From assembly GCA_035536915.1 (NCBI GenBank), contig DATLNE010000023.1, forward strand, positions 32,458-96,457: 64,000 nt of DNA, in the 5' to 3' direction. The DNA is from Acidimicrobiales bacterium. GTDB taxonomy: Bacteria; Actinomycetota; Acidimicrobiia; Acidimicrobiales; JAHWLA01. Positions 39,166 through 47,834 of this stretch are shown one piece after another. A program made the translations under genes and the position numbers. Each line of letters begins with the position of its first letter. Position 1 is the stretch's first letter. The notes under the pieces are model-generated. The model made no database searches, was not told where the DNA came from, and saw only the letters and a list, made by a program, of their open reading frames with translations.

Positions 39166-40797
39166 GTGATCGAGAAGCGGTACAGAGACTTTCGGGGCGA
39201 GTGGCAGGTCGTGCCGCCGTCGACGGTGGAGCGGGTGGTCGAGCTGTTGGGCCCGCCGCCGGCGTCGGTGCCGGTGCGAGTGGTGCGGCCTGGCGACGTG
39301 GTCGGGGCGGGCGAGCTCGAGTTGGAGGACGGCGGGTCGGTCGTCGTCGACGGGACGCTGCCGCCCGACGTGCCGCTGGGCTACCACTCGCTCGACGGGG
39401 TGCGGATCATCGTCACACCGGGCCGCTGCCACCTGCCCGACGACCTGCGCATCTGGGGGTGGGCGGTGCAGTTGTATGCGCTGCGGTCGTCGGAGTCGTG
39501 GGGAATCGGCGACCTGGGCGACCTGCGGCGGCTGGGGGAGTGGGCTCGGTCGGCCGGCGCGGGCATGTTGTTGGTGAACCCGCTCCACGCGTCCCTGCCC
39601 GACAAGCCGCAGGCCTCGCCGTACTTCCCCAGCAGCCGGTGCTTCCGCGACCCGATCTACCTGCGGGTCGACGGCGACGAGGGGCGGTCGCTGAGTTCGT
39701 CGCTGTTGATCGACCGCGAAGCGGTGTGGCGGGTAAAGCGGCCGGCGCTGGAGCGGGCCTTCGCGGCGTTCGAGGGCTCGCCGGAGTTCGACCGCTTCGT
39801 GGCCGAGGCCGGCGAGCTGTTGCATAACTATGCAGCGTTCTGCGGCGACGTCGAGTTCAACTCGTGGTTGCAGTGGCGGCTCGACGTGCAGTTGGCCGAG
39901 GCCGGCGCCGCCTTGCCGGTCATGCAGGACCTCGCCATCGGCGTCGACCCTGCCGGCGCCGACGTGGCGCTGTGGCCCGACGTGTTCTGCCTCGATGCGC
40001 GGGTGGGTGCGCCGCCCGACGAGTTCAACGCCAAGGGCCAGGACTGGGGGCTGCCGCCGTTCAACCCGCATCGGTTGCAGGAGGCGGGTTACGAGCCGTT
40101 CATCCAGACGGTGCGGGCCGGGTTTCGCCACGCAGGCGGCATGCGGGTCGACCACGTCATGGGCCTGTTCCGGCTGTGGTGGGTGGTGGGCGAAGGCGAG
40201 GGGGCCTACGTCACCTATCCGGCGGAGGACTTGCTGGGCATCCTCGCCCTGGAGTCGGTGCGGGCCCAGGCCTTCGTGGTGGGCGAGGACTTGGGCACGG
40301 TGGAGCCTTGGATGCGCGAGACGCTGGCGGTGTGGGGCGTGCTGTCGTACCGGTTGTTGTGGTTCGAGGAGGACCGGCCTGCCTCGTTCCCACGCCAGGC
40401 GCTGGCCGCGGTGACGACGCACGACCTGCCCACGGTGGCGGGGTTGTGGTCGGGGAGCGACCTGGAGGAGGTGCGGTCGTTGGGGTTGGAGCCCAACGAG
40501 GAGTCCACGGAAGGGATTCGCAAGCGCTTGCTGTCGTGGATCGAGGCCGACGACTCGGCGCCCGTCGACGAGGTGGTGCAGCGCACGCACGCGCTGTTGG
40601 CCGAGGCACCGTCGATGATCGTGACGGCCACGCTCGACGACGCCTTGTGCGTGGAGCCCCGGCCCAACGTGCCTGGGACCACCGACGAGCGGCCCAACTG
40701 GTCGATCCCGTTGCCGAAGCCGCTGGAGGAGATCGAACGCGACCCGACGGTGGCCGCCGTCGCCCGCACGCTTGCCGGCCGCGTGGAGACGACGTAG
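39166..40797 (+). CDS. malQ: 4-alpha-glucanotransferase (GH77)
   Basis: Amylomaltase that transfers alpha-1,4-glucan segments in glycogen or maltodextrin metabolism. Motifs: WAVQLYALRSSESWGIGDLGDL at ~100, LLVNPLHAS, SPYFPSSRCFRDPIYL, the nucleophile Asp in MRVDHVMGLFR near 328, the acid/base Glu in VGEDLGTVEPW near 370, and TTHDLPTVAG near 420. The N-terminal ~95 residues form a small extra domain. 543 aa, GTG start at 39166. It stands alone, without other glycogen genes nearby. Confidence 0.9.
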   Translation: MIEKRYRDFRGEWQVVPPSTVERVVELLGPPPASVPVRVVRPGDVVGAGELELEDGGSVVVDGTLPPDVPLGYHSLDGVRIIVTPGRCHLPDDLRIWGWAVQLYALRSSESWGIGDLGDLRRLGEWARSAGAGMLLVNPLHASLPDKPQASPYFPSSRCFRDPIYLRVDGDEGRSLSSSLLIDREAVWRVKRPALERAFAAFEGSPEFDRFVAEAGELLHNYAAFCGDVEFNSWLQWRLDVQLAEAGAALPVMQDLAIGVDPAGADVALWPDVFCLDARVGAPPDEFNAKGQDWGLPPFNPHRLQEAGYEPFIQTVRAGFRHAGGMRVDHVMGLFRLWWVVGEGEGAYVTYPAEDLLGILALESVRAQAFVVGEDLGTVEPWMRETLAVWGVLSYRLLWFEEDRPASFPRQALAAVTTHDLPTVAGLWSGSDLEEVRSLGLEPNEESTEGIRKRLLSWIEADDSAPVDEVVQRTHALLAEAPSMIVTATLDDALCVEPRPNVPGTTDERPNWSIPLPKPLEEIERDPTVAAVARTLAGRVETT

Positions 40798-40930
40798 GGA
40801 TCAACATTCTCTCAACACGGGGCGGCAGTTCTCGGGTTCCACCCCCGCACGGTCGATTTGTTCCGTAGCACCGGACTCCGAGAAGTCGTCTGATCGGTGC
40901 GGACATCTTCCCGACCGAAGGACGAACGCT

Positions 40931-42697
40931 GTGCCTGTACCGACCTATCCCACGCTCGACGGGCCGATGCACAGGCCCGGTGAGCTCCAGAAGGCCCGCA
41001 CGGGCATCAGCGGCCTCGACGACATCACCGGCGGCGGCCTCCCGCTGGGGCGCTCGACGCTCGTCTGCGGGCCCGCCGGCTGCGGCAAGACGCTGCTGGC
41101 CATGGAGTTCCTCGTGCGTGGAATCGAGTACGGCGAGCCGGGCGTCTTCGTGGCGTTCGAGGAGTCGACTGTCGACCTCGTCGCCAACTTCGCCTCGCTG
41201 GGCTTCGACCTCCCCAAGGCCGAGGCCGAGGGGCTGCTCGTCATCGACCACGTCAACGTCGACCGCAACGAGGTGCAGGAGACGGGCGACTGGGACCTCG
41301 ACGGGCTCTTCCTGCGGCTGGGCCGGGCCATCGACGCCGTCGGCGCCAAGCGGATCGTGATCGACACCATCGAGACGCTGTTCGGCGCCTTCACCAACAC
41401 AGCCATCCTCCGGGCCGAGCTGCACCGCCTGTTCGAGTGGCTCAAGGACCGCGGCGTGACGGCGGTCATCACCGGCGAGCGAGGTGACGGGACGCTCAGC
41501 CGCCACGGCATCGAGGAGTACGTCTCCGACTGTGTGATCGTGCTCGACCACCGGGTGACCGAGCAGACCTCCACCCGCCGCCTGCGCATCCTCAAGTACC
41601 GCGGCTCGCTCCATGGGACCAACGAGTACCCCTTCCTCATCGGGGCCACGGGCATGTCCGTCCTGCCCATCACCTCGGTCGGCCGGGGCCACACGGTGTC
41701 GGCCGAACGGGTGTCGACGGGCGTCTCCCGACTCGACGCCATGCTCGGCGACGGCGGTTTCTACCGGGGCAGCACCGTGCTGGTCAGCGGCACCGCGGGC
41801 ACCGGGAAGTCCACGTTGGCGGCGCAGTTGTGCGAGGCCACGTGCAGCCGGGGCGAGCGAGCCATGTACTTCGCCTTCGAGGAGTCCCAGGCCGAGATCA
41901 TCCGCAACATGAGCTCGGTGGGCATCGACCTGCAGAAGTGCGTCGACGCCGGCTTGCTCGAGTTCCGGTGCTCACGGCCGAGCATCCTGGGCCTGGAGGC
42001 GCACCTCTTCGGCATGCAGCAGTCGGTGGCCGAGTTCGACCCGGCGGTCGTCGTCATGGACCCGGTGTCGGACTTCCAGCGCATGGCCAGCGCGGCCGAC
42101 GTGGCCGCCATGTTGAGCCGCCAGGTCGACTTCCTGAAGGCGAACGGGGTGACCGCGATGTTCACCGCCCTGACCTCCGAAGCCGGCCACGGCGGCGCCG
42201 ACCAACAACTGGCGTCGCTCGTCGACACGTGGCTGCTCCTCAAGAACACCGAGGGCAACGGCGAGCACAACCGCATCCTCTACGTGCTCAAGTCCCGAGG
42301 GATGGCGCACTCGAACCAGATTCGGGAGTTCCTCCTGACCAGCCAGGGGATCGAGTTGGCCGATGTCTACGTCGGCCCCCAGGGCGTGTTGACCGGCTCG
42401 GCCCGCCAAGCGCAAGAGGCCAAGGAGCGTTCCGACGGAACGGCCAGGCTGGAGGACCTCGAACAACGACGGGTCAGCTTGGAGCGCCGCCGGGAATCGG
42501 TCGAGGCCCAGACGGCCGCCCTGTGGCGGGAGTTCGAGGACGAGGCCGACAACGTGGAGCGCCTGCTGAGCCACGGCTCGACGGGCACCCAGGACCGAGC
42601 CGGGCAGCGGGCGGAACAAGGCCGGATGCGTCGGGCCGACGAAGTTGTGCCCGAGCAGGCCGAGCTCGACAGCGTTGTCGAGGCGGGCAGGCCATGA
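40931..42697 (+). CDS. kaiC: KaiC-family circadian-clock-type ATPase
   Basis: Two RecA-like domains as in cyanobacterial KaiC. CI has Walker A GPAGCGKT (47-54) and the catalytic pair E77-E78 (VAFEEST); CII has GTAGTGKS (287-294) and E317-E318 (FAFEESQ). The A-loop-preceding segment (SRGMAHSNQIREF) is present. At the positions of Synechococcus S431/T432 this protein has A428-S429, so one possible phospho-acceptor remains. Residues ~495-560 form a Glu/Arg-rich coiled coil not found in the cyanobacterial protein. 588 aa. The GTG at 40931 follows AAGGACG. ATGA overlap with kaiB1. Confidence 0.93.
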   Translation: MPVPTYPTLDGPMHRPGELQKARTGISGLDDITGGGLPLGRSTLVCGPAGCGKTLLAMEFLVRGIEYGEPGVFVAFEESTVDLVANFASLGFDLPKAEAEGLLVIDHVNVDRNEVQETGDWDLDGLFLRLGRAIDAVGAKRIVIDTIETLFGAFTNTAILRAELHRLFEWLKDRGVTAVITGERGDGTLSRHGIEEYVSDCVIVLDHRVTEQTSTRRLRILKYRGSLHGTNEYPFLIGATGMSVLPITSVGRGHTVSAERVSTGVSRLDAMLGDGGFYRGSTVLVSGTAGTGKSTLAAQLCEATCSRGERAMYFAFEESQAEIIRNMSSVGIDLQKCVDAGLLEFRCSRPSILGLEAHLFGMQQSVAEFDPAVVVMDPVSDFQRMASAADVAAMLSRQVDFLKANGVTAMFTALTSEAGHGGADQQLASLVDTWLLLKNTEGNGEHNRILYVLKSRGMAHSNQIREFLLTSQGIELADVYVGPQGVLTGSARQAQEAKERSDGTARLEDLEQRRVSLERRRESVEAQTAALWREFEDEADNVERLLSHGSTGTQDRAGQRAEQGRMRRADEVVPEQAELDSVVEAGRP

Positions 42698-43017
42698 CTG
42701 CACGCGCAGAACCCGACGGAATCCAGTCGGACGACCCGATGTGGCGGCTGCGCCTGTACGTCGCAGGCCAGTCGCCCAAGTGCCTCAACGCCTTCGTGAA
42801 CCTGCGCAACCTCTGCGAGGAGCACTTGGCCGGGCGCTACGAGATCGAGGTCGTCGACTTGGTGGAACATCCCGGGCTGGCGCAGGCCGACAACGTGCTC
42901 GCCGTGCCCACGCTCGTACGCAACACGCCGACACCGACGCGCATGCTCACCGGCGACCTCTCCGACACAGCGCGGGTCCTGGGCCAGCTCGGCCTCGAAG
43001 TGACGGCCACCTCATGA
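42694..43017 (+). CDS. kaiB: KaiB protein 1
   Basis: Thioredoxin-like KaiB fold, predicted to bind the KaiC CI ring. It aligns along its length with cyanobacterial KaiB: LRLYVAGQSPKCLNAFVNLRNLCEEHLAGRYEIEVVDL, then the Pro-rich LAVPTLVRNTPTPTRMLTGDLSD. The conserved Gly-Asp-Leu-Ser segment and the fold-switch region are present. 107 aa with a ~18-residue N-terminal extension. The ATG overlaps the kaiC stop (ATGA), and its own TGA overlaps kaiB2 the same way. Confidence 0.93.
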   Translation: MTARAEPDGIQSDDPMWRLRLYVAGQSPKCLNAFVNLRNLCEEHLAGRYEIEVVDLVEHPGLAQADNVLAVPTLVRNTPTPTRMLTGDLSDTARVLGQLGLEVTATS

Positions 43018-43361
43018 CGACGCCCCATGACGCCACGCTCGCCCGCTACGAAGCGGCGGCTGCCCTGCAGGACGAGAGCTGGTACGAGCTGACCCTCATC
43101 GTGAGTGGCGCCTCGGAGCTGTCGACCCGCGCCATCGCCAACGCCCACCGGCTGGGTGAGGAGAACCTTGGCGGCCGCTACCACCTTTCCATCGTGGACT
43201 TGCACGAGGAACCCGCCAGCGTGCTGAGCGGCCAAGTCCTGGCCGCGCCCACCCTGGTGAAGAACCGGCCTCTCCCGGCGGCCAAGTTCGTCGGCGACCT
43301 GTCGCGCACCGACATGGTGCTGCGGGCGCTCGGCCTCCCTGGCGCGGGCGCGACCCGCTAA
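43014..43361 (+). CDS. KaiB-like protein 2
   Basis: A second, more divergent KaiB-fold protein: [31 protein letters not shown], then [31 protein letters not shown]. It keeps the APTL and GDLS blocks but differs from KaiB1 in the first strand and helix, resembling the N-terminal KaiB-like domain of SasA-type proteins as much as KaiB. 115 aa. The ATG overlaps the kaiB1 stop; the PAS-GGDEF-EAL gene starts 7 bp after its stop. It may compete with KaiB1 on KaiC or link KaiC to the next gene's product (inference). Confidence 0.88.
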   Translation: MTTPHDATLARYEAAAALQDESWYELTLIVSGASELSTRAIANAHRLGEENLGGRYHLSIVDLHEEPASVLSGQVLAAPTLVKNRPLPAAKFVGDLSRTDMVLRALGLPGAGATR

Positions 43362-43368
43362 CACGACG

Positions 43369-45246
43369 ATGGCCGGAACAGCCGACGAGATCGTCGTCGA
43401 CGACAGTGCGGAGCTGGCTTCTCGGCTGGCCGCCGCCGAGGACACGCTGCGAGCGATCGGGCTGGGGGAGATCGACGCCTTCGTGGTCGCCGACGACCGG
43501 GGCGACCGCCGCGTGTTCACGGTGTCGACCGCCGATCGTCCGTACCGGATGTTCGTGGAGAACATGCGCGACGGCGCGGCCACGGTCTCGCCCGCGGGCG
43601 TGGTCCTGTACGCCAACCGACGGCTGGCCGAACTGCTCTCGTGTTCTCGGGAAGAGATCCTCGGGTCCCAGATCACGACATTCTTCGCGCCCGACGTCCT
43701 CTTCGGATGGGAGGACATCTGCGGGGTCGACGGCTCGGGTGTCGCCGTCGAATCCGAACTGGTCGATGCCGAAGGCCGGCGCACCGTGGTGCTAATCGGA
43801 GCGTCGCCACTCGAGGGTGACGACCAGCTCACCTGCCTCACCTTCACCGACCTCAGCGCCCAGAAGGCCCAGGACCGCGAGATCGTCCGGCTCGGCAAAG
43901 CCCAAGCCGAACGGATGGCCGACCTGCAGGACGCCCAGGCGGCACTCACCAAACAGGCCACCCACGACGCCCTCACCGGCCTGCCCAACCGCGACCTTCT
44001 CGTCGACCGGCTCAACCAAGCCGTACTCCAGGCGAAACGATCGGGCCGGTGCATCGCCGTGTACTTCGTCGACGTCGACCGGTTCAAGCTGGTTAACGAC
44101 ACCCAAGGCCACGCCGTGGGCAACACGGTGCTGCGACGGGTGGCCGATCGACTGGTGACCGCGGTGCGGAGCATGGACACCGTCGCCCGCATCGGCGGCG
44201 ACGAGTTCGTCGTCCTCGCGCCTGACGTCGGCAGCCACCGACAAGCGATGAACCTCGGCGACCGCCTTGTCGCCGCGTTGTGTTGGCCCGCGGCCGGCGT
44301 CGATGCTGTCGAACAGATCGCCGCCAGCGTCGGGATCGCCGTGTCGGAGGGCGGGCGAGGAAACGCCGAGACCTTGCTCCACGAAGCCGACATGGCCATG
44401 TACAAGGCCAAGTCGCTGGGTGGCGCCCGCAATGTGGTGTTCGACGCCGGGCTCGCCCGTCAGGTGACGCAGCGCTCGGCGGCCCAACAGACCATCGAAG
44501 CGGCGCTCGACGGCGAGCGCATCGTCGCCTACTACCAGCCCATCGTGGAGATGGCGGGCGGGGAGGTGACCGGCTTCGAGGCGCTCGTGCGCATCGTCGA
44601 GGACGACGGCACGATCCTGGCGCCATCCGCCTTCATCGCCGTGGCGGAGGAGACCGGGCTCGTCCTGCCGCTCGGCGCCCGGGTGCTCGACTTGGCCTGT
44701 CACGAGGTGGCGGCATGGAACCGCGACAGCGGGCGGGCGGCGACGGTCGCCGTCAACGTGTCGTCCCGTCAGTTCCAGCCGGGCGACCTGGCATCGATCC
44801 TGCGCCGGACGCTCGGCGACAGCGGCCTCGACCCCGAGCTCTTGCACCTCGAGCTCACGGAGACGGCCATCATGGACCTCGGATCCGACATCGTGCAGCA
44901 GCTCCACGCCGTCCGCGACCTCGGCGTGCAGATCGGGCTCGACGACTTCGGTACGGGTTACGCCTCGCTCACCCACCTGCGGCGGCTGCCGCTGGCCTTC
45001 GTCAAGATCGACCAGTCGTTCGTGCAGGGGCTCGGCGCCGACCAGGAGGACGACCGCATCGTCGCCGCCGTGGTCGACCTGGCGGCCAACCTCGGCCTTC
45101 GGTCCATCGCCGAAGGCGTGGAAACCGACGACCAACTGGCCCGGTTGCGGGAGCTCGGTTGCGACGAAGCCCAGGGCTACCTCTTCGCCCGGCCCCTGCC
45201 TGCCGACGCCGTGTCGATGACGCGGTTGACGCCGGTGCGGTGGTAG
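43369..45246 (+). CDS. PAS-GGDEF-EAL bifunctional c-di-GMP protein of the kai operon
   Basis: Soluble signalling protein. The N-terminal ~50 residues ([14 protein letters not shown]) precede a PAS domain (~60-165) and a short coiled coil. GGDEF (~195-350) has RIGGDEFVV near 276 and [15 protein letters not shown] (~370-615) has FEALVRI near 404, [22 protein letters not shown] and AEGVETD. All key acidic residues appear intact. No membrane segment. 625 aa, ATG 7 bp after kaiB2, so co-transcription with kaiCBB is very likely. Sensing by PAS and control by Kai proteins are inferred. Confidence 0.92.
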   Translation: MAGTADEIVVDDSAELASRLAAAEDTLRAIGLGEIDAFVVADDRGDRRVFTVSTADRPYRMFVENMRDGAATVSPAGVVLYANRRLAELLSCSREEILGSQITTFFAPDVLFGWEDICGVDGSGVAVESELVDAEGRRTVVLIGASPLEGDDQLTCLTFTDLSAQKAQDREIVRLGKAQAERMADLQDAQAALTKQATHDALTGLPNRDLLVDRLNQAVLQAKRSGRCIAVYFVDVDRFKLVNDTQGHAVGNTVLRRVADRLVTAVRSMDTVARIGGDEFVVLAPDVGSHRQAMNLGDRLVAALCWPAAGVDAVEQIAASVGIAVSEGGRGNAETLLHEADMAMYKAKSLGGARNVVFDAGLARQVTQRSAAQQTIEAALDGERIVAYYQPIVEMAGGEVTGFEALVRIVEDDGTILAPSAFIAVAEETGLVLPLGARVLDLACHEVAAWNRDSGRAATVAVNVSSRQFQPGDLASILRRTLGDSGLDPELLHLELTETAIMDLGSDIVQQLHAVRDLGVQIGLDDFGTGYASLTHLRRLPLAFVKIDQSFVQGLGADQEDDRIVAAVVDLAANLGLRSIAEGVETDDQLARLRELGCDEAQGYLFARPLPADAVSMTRLTPVRW

Positions 45247-45259
45247 GGAGCGGTCGTCG

Positions 45260-45301
45260 ACTTCGGCTTCGTGCAATCCAACTAGTGGTAAAAGCCGAAG
45301 T
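45260..45301. terminator. Inverted repeat after the kai operon
   Basis: ACTTCGGCTT (45260-45269) and AAGCCGAAGT (45292-45301) are perfectly complementary with a 22-nt loop, 14 bp after the PAS-GGDEF-EAL stop. The sequence beyond is unusually A/T-rich for the window. It may terminate the kai operon or serve as a binding site. Confidence 0.45.
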
Positions 45302-45338
45302 GGATTATGACAATTTCCGCTTTTTAGCGCGTTAGCTG

Positions 45339-45370
45339 ATACGGATAGAGTAGTATACGGATAGAGTGGT
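45339..45370. promoter_or_regulatory. 16-bp tandem direct repeat upstream of the wHTH-EAL gene
   Basis: Two adjacent copies, ATACGGATAGAGTAGT (45339-45354) and ATACGGATAGAGTGGT (45355-45370), differ at one base. They lie 86 bp upstream of the start, in the most A/T-rich stretch of the region. OmpR-type winged helices bind direct repeats as tandem dimers, so this is a good candidate operator for the encoded protein itself. Confidence 0.6.
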
Positions 45371-45455
45371 ATTTCGAGGGACCTGGTGGGTAGGGCGATC
45401 ATCCGATTGTCACCGACAGGGTCGGCACCTCGTGGCCAGGAAACAGGGGGGCATC

Positions 45456-46586
45456 ATGCCGAAGGTCGAATTGCCGACCGTCGTTGCCGATGACTCCGTC
45501 GACAAGCTCGCCGTCGACGCCGTAGGCCGCACCGTGACGTTGGGTGGCCGGCGCATCAATATGACGCCAAAAGAGTTCGATCTTTTAGCGTTCCTTGTCG
45601 CCCGTCCGGGCGTGGCTTTTACTCGGAGTGAGTTGCTGCAACAGGTGTGGGCATCGTCGCCCGACTGGCAGGGCGCGGCGACCGTCACCGAGCACGTTCA
45701 CCGCCTTCGAGCGAAGATGTCGCAGGGTAGCGACGCCGCCGGACGGTTGGTGACGGTGAAAGGGGCGGGCTATCGATTCGACCCCGCCGACCCCCCTGGC
45801 CCTCCCAGTAGCGACGACGGCGAGCTTCGGCGGGCCATGCGCGACGGTGAGTTCACCGTTCACTACCAGCCTGTCGTCGAGTTGGCGGAGTCGGTGGTGG
45901 TGGGGGTCGAAGCCCTCGTCCGCTGGCAGCACCCCACTCGAGGCCTGTTGCTTCCAAGCGCGTTCATCGCCGGCGCCGAACGGTCGGGGGCCATCATCGA
46001 GCTCGGTGAGTACGTGCTCCAAGCCGCATGCCACCAGGCCGAGGCGTGGCGTGACGCCGGGTACGACCTGCAGGTGTCGGTCAACCTGTCGGCCCGCCAG
46101 CTGACCGACACCCGGCTGCCTGAGCGCATCGCCACCGTGATGGCCGCCACGGGGATGCCGGCCGACCGCTTGTGGCTCGAGGTCACCGAGACCGACCTCG
46201 TGCAGGACGTGGTGCTGGCCGGTTCGGTGTTGCGTGCGATCGACGACCTCGGTGCACGCATCTCGATCGACGACTTCGGCACCGGCTGGGCCAGCCTCAC
46301 GTACCTCCACCAGTTCCCTGTGCGCCAGATCAAGATCGACGGCTCGTTCGTCCAGGGCATGGGCGAGACGTGGAGCGCCCCGGTCATCGTGCGTTCGATC
46401 ATCTCGTTGGGCCGCGACCTCGGCGTCGGCGTGGTGGCCGAGGGCGTGGAGACCGACGAGCAACGCCGCCGCCTCGTCCACCTCGGCTGCCGGTTCGGCC
46501 AAGGCACGTTCCTCGGGGCACCGTGTTCCGTCGAGACGCTCGACCGCGTGCTCGACCAACGGGCCCGGCACTGCGAGATGGCCTGA
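45456..46586 (+). CDS. OmpR-type winged-helix-EAL fusion protein
   Basis: N-terminal Trans_reg_C DNA-binding domain (~25-115: INMTPKEFDLLAFLVARPGVAFTR, LLQQVW, VTEHVHRLRAKM, VKGAGYRF) joined to an EAL domain (~130-370: VEALVRWQHP near 152, LEVTET, DDFGTGWASL, KIDGSF, AEGVETDE). There is no receiver domain. Catalytic residues of EAL look intact. The arrangement implies a transcription factor controlled by, or coupled to, c-di-GMP. 376 aa; the ATG at 45456 has AGGGGGG upstream. Codon use near the 5' end is more A/T-rich than in its neighbours. Confidence 0.88.
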   Translation: MPKVELPTVVADDSVDKLAVDAVGRTVTLGGRRINMTPKEFDLLAFLVARPGVAFTRSELLQQVWASSPDWQGAATVTEHVHRLRAKMSQGSDAAGRLVTVKGAGYRFDPADPPGPPSSDDGELRRAMRDGEFTVHYQPVVELAESVVVGVEALVRWQHPTRGLLLPSAFIAGAERSGAIIELGEYVLQAACHQAEAWRDAGYDLQVSVNLSARQLTDTRLPERIATVMAATGMPADRLWLEVTETDLVQDVVLAGSVLRAIDDLGARISIDDFGTGWASLTYLHQFPVRQIKIDGSFVQGMGETWSAPVIVRSIISLGRDLGVGVVAEGVETDEQRRRLVHLGCRFGQGTFLGAPCSVETLDRVLDQRARHCEMA

Positions 46587-46610
46587 GGGCAGTCGGCGGT
46601 CCGGCAGGAT

Positions 46611-47645
46611 GTGCGGGTGGACCTCCCTGTGATGCCGCCCGTGAAGCCCATGCTCGCCAAGTCGTCGAAGGAACTCCCGGCCGCCGAGGGCATGCTCTAC
46701 GAGCCCAAGTGGGACGGCTTCCGCTGCATCGTCTTCCGCGACGGCGACGAGGTGGAGCTGGGGTCGCGCAACGAACGGCCGCTGACCCGCTACTTCCCCG
46801 ACGTGGTCGAGGCGGTGCGGGCGCAGTTCCCCGAGCGGTGCGTGGTCGACGGCGAGATCGTCATCGCCACGAACGACGGGCTCGACTTCGATGCGCTGCA
46901 GCTGCGGCTGCACCCGGCGGAGTCACGGGTGGGGAAGTTGGCGGCGGAGACCCCGGCGAGCTTCGTTGCGTTCGACGTGCTTGCGCTGGGGGGACGAGAT
47001 CTGCGACCGATGCTGTTTCGAGAGCGACGAACGGTGTTGGAGGGTGCGTTTGCCGGGGTCCTACCGCCTGTACATATGACGCCGGCCACCGAGGATCGTG
47101 ACGTGGCCACCGATTGGTTTTCCCGATTCGAGGGCGCGGGGCTCGACGGGGTGGTGGCCAAGCGGCTCGACCTGCCGTACCGAGAGGACGAGCGGGTGAT
47201 GGTGAAGGTGAAGCACGAACGCACTGCAGACTGCGTGGTGGCCGGGTTCCGGTGGCACAAGAGCGGCGGGGTGGTGGGGTCGCTGTTGCTGGGGCTGCAC
47301 GACGACGACGGGGTGCTGCACCACGTGGGCGTGACGGCGTCGTTCAAGATGGACTATCGGCGGGAACTGGTCGACGTGCTGGCGCCGTACCGGGTGGAGG
47401 CGTCGCCGGCGTTCACCGGCCGCGGCCCCGGCGGCCCCAGCCGGTGGAACGCCGGCAAAGACCTGTCGTTCGAGCCCCTGCGTCCCGAACTGGTGGTGGA
47501 GGTGGCGTACGACCACTTGCAGGGAGACCGCTTCCGCCACGCCACCACGTTCCGCCGCTGGCGCCCCGACCGCGACCCGGCGTCGTGTACCTACAGCCAG
47601 CTCGAAACCACACCCCCCGAACTCCTCTCCACCATCTTCCCCTGA
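46611..47645 (+). CDS. ATP-dependent DNA ligase (LigC/LigD-ligase type)
   Basis: Nucleotidyltransferase that seals nicks with ATP. The adenylated Lys is K33 in EPKWDGFR, and motifs RNERPLTRYFP (Ib), VVDGEIV (III), LDGVVAKRLD (IV) and MVKVKHERTADCVV (V) follow. The OB-fold domain ends with FRHATTFRRWRPDRDP. 344 aa matches stand-alone actinobacterial LigC-like ligases. GTG at 46611 or 46617. A segment around 46915-47090 uses codons (CGA, TTT, GTA, CAT) rare in neighbouring genes. A LigD-type polymerase gene lies 1.1 kb downstream on the other strand. Confidence 0.92.
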   Translation: MRVDLPVMPPVKPMLAKSSKELPAAEGMLYEPKWDGFRCIVFRDGDEVELGSRNERPLTRYFPDVVEAVRAQFPERCVVDGEIVIATNDGLDFDALQLRLHPAESRVGKLAAETPASFVAFDVLALGGRDLRPMLFRERRTVLEGAFAGVLPPVHMTPATEDRDVATDWFSRFEGAGLDGVVAKRLDLPYREDERVMVKVKHERTADCVVAGFRWHKSGGVVGSLLLGLHDDDGVLHHVGVTASFKMDYRRELVDVLAPYRVEASPAFTGRGPGGPSRWNAGKDLSFEPLRPELVVEVAYDHLQGDRFRHATTFRRWRPDRDPASCTYSQLETTPPELLSTIFP

Positions 47646-47711
47646 CCCCCCACCCCAACCGAAGTGTGCGGGGTTTCGGCGCGCTCCGCGCCCCAACCCC
47701 GCACACTTCGG
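47642..47711. repeat. Palindromic repeat 1 with conserved flank (upstream of DUF559 gene)
   Basis: CTGACCCCCCACCCC (47642-47656), which includes the ligase stop codon, is followed by a 53-nt palindrome (47659-47711). The outer stem CCGAAGTGTGCGGGG/CCCCGCACACTTCGG is 15 bp and the inner stem GGCGCG-CTC-CGCGCC. The same CTGACCCCC-ACC flank with a CGAAGT palindrome recurs at 62031 and 63952. Confidence 0.85.
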
Positions 47712-47738
47712 AATTCGGCCCCCCCGCCCCCCCCAGAT

Positions 47739-47789
47739 CGAACTGTGCGGGGTTTCGGCGCGCTGCGCGCCCGAAACCCGCACAGTTCG
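47739..47789. repeat. Palindromic repeat 2 (upstream of DUF559 gene)
   Basis: A 51-nt near-perfect palindrome with arms CGAACTGTGCGGG(G)TTTCG-GCGCGC and its complement. It shares the GTGCGGGG-TTTCGGCGCGC core with repeat 1, 27 bp away. Both stand between the ligase gene and the DUF559 gene. Confidence 0.85.
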
Positions 47790-47834
47790 GGGGTCGAGGG
47801 TTTGGTGTCTCACCCTGTCGGTTGAATGGGGGGC

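Noticed and set aside
47659..47789. CRISPR array
   Set aside because: Only two palindromic units with a 27-bp gap, different arms and no spacer series; no cas genes in the window.
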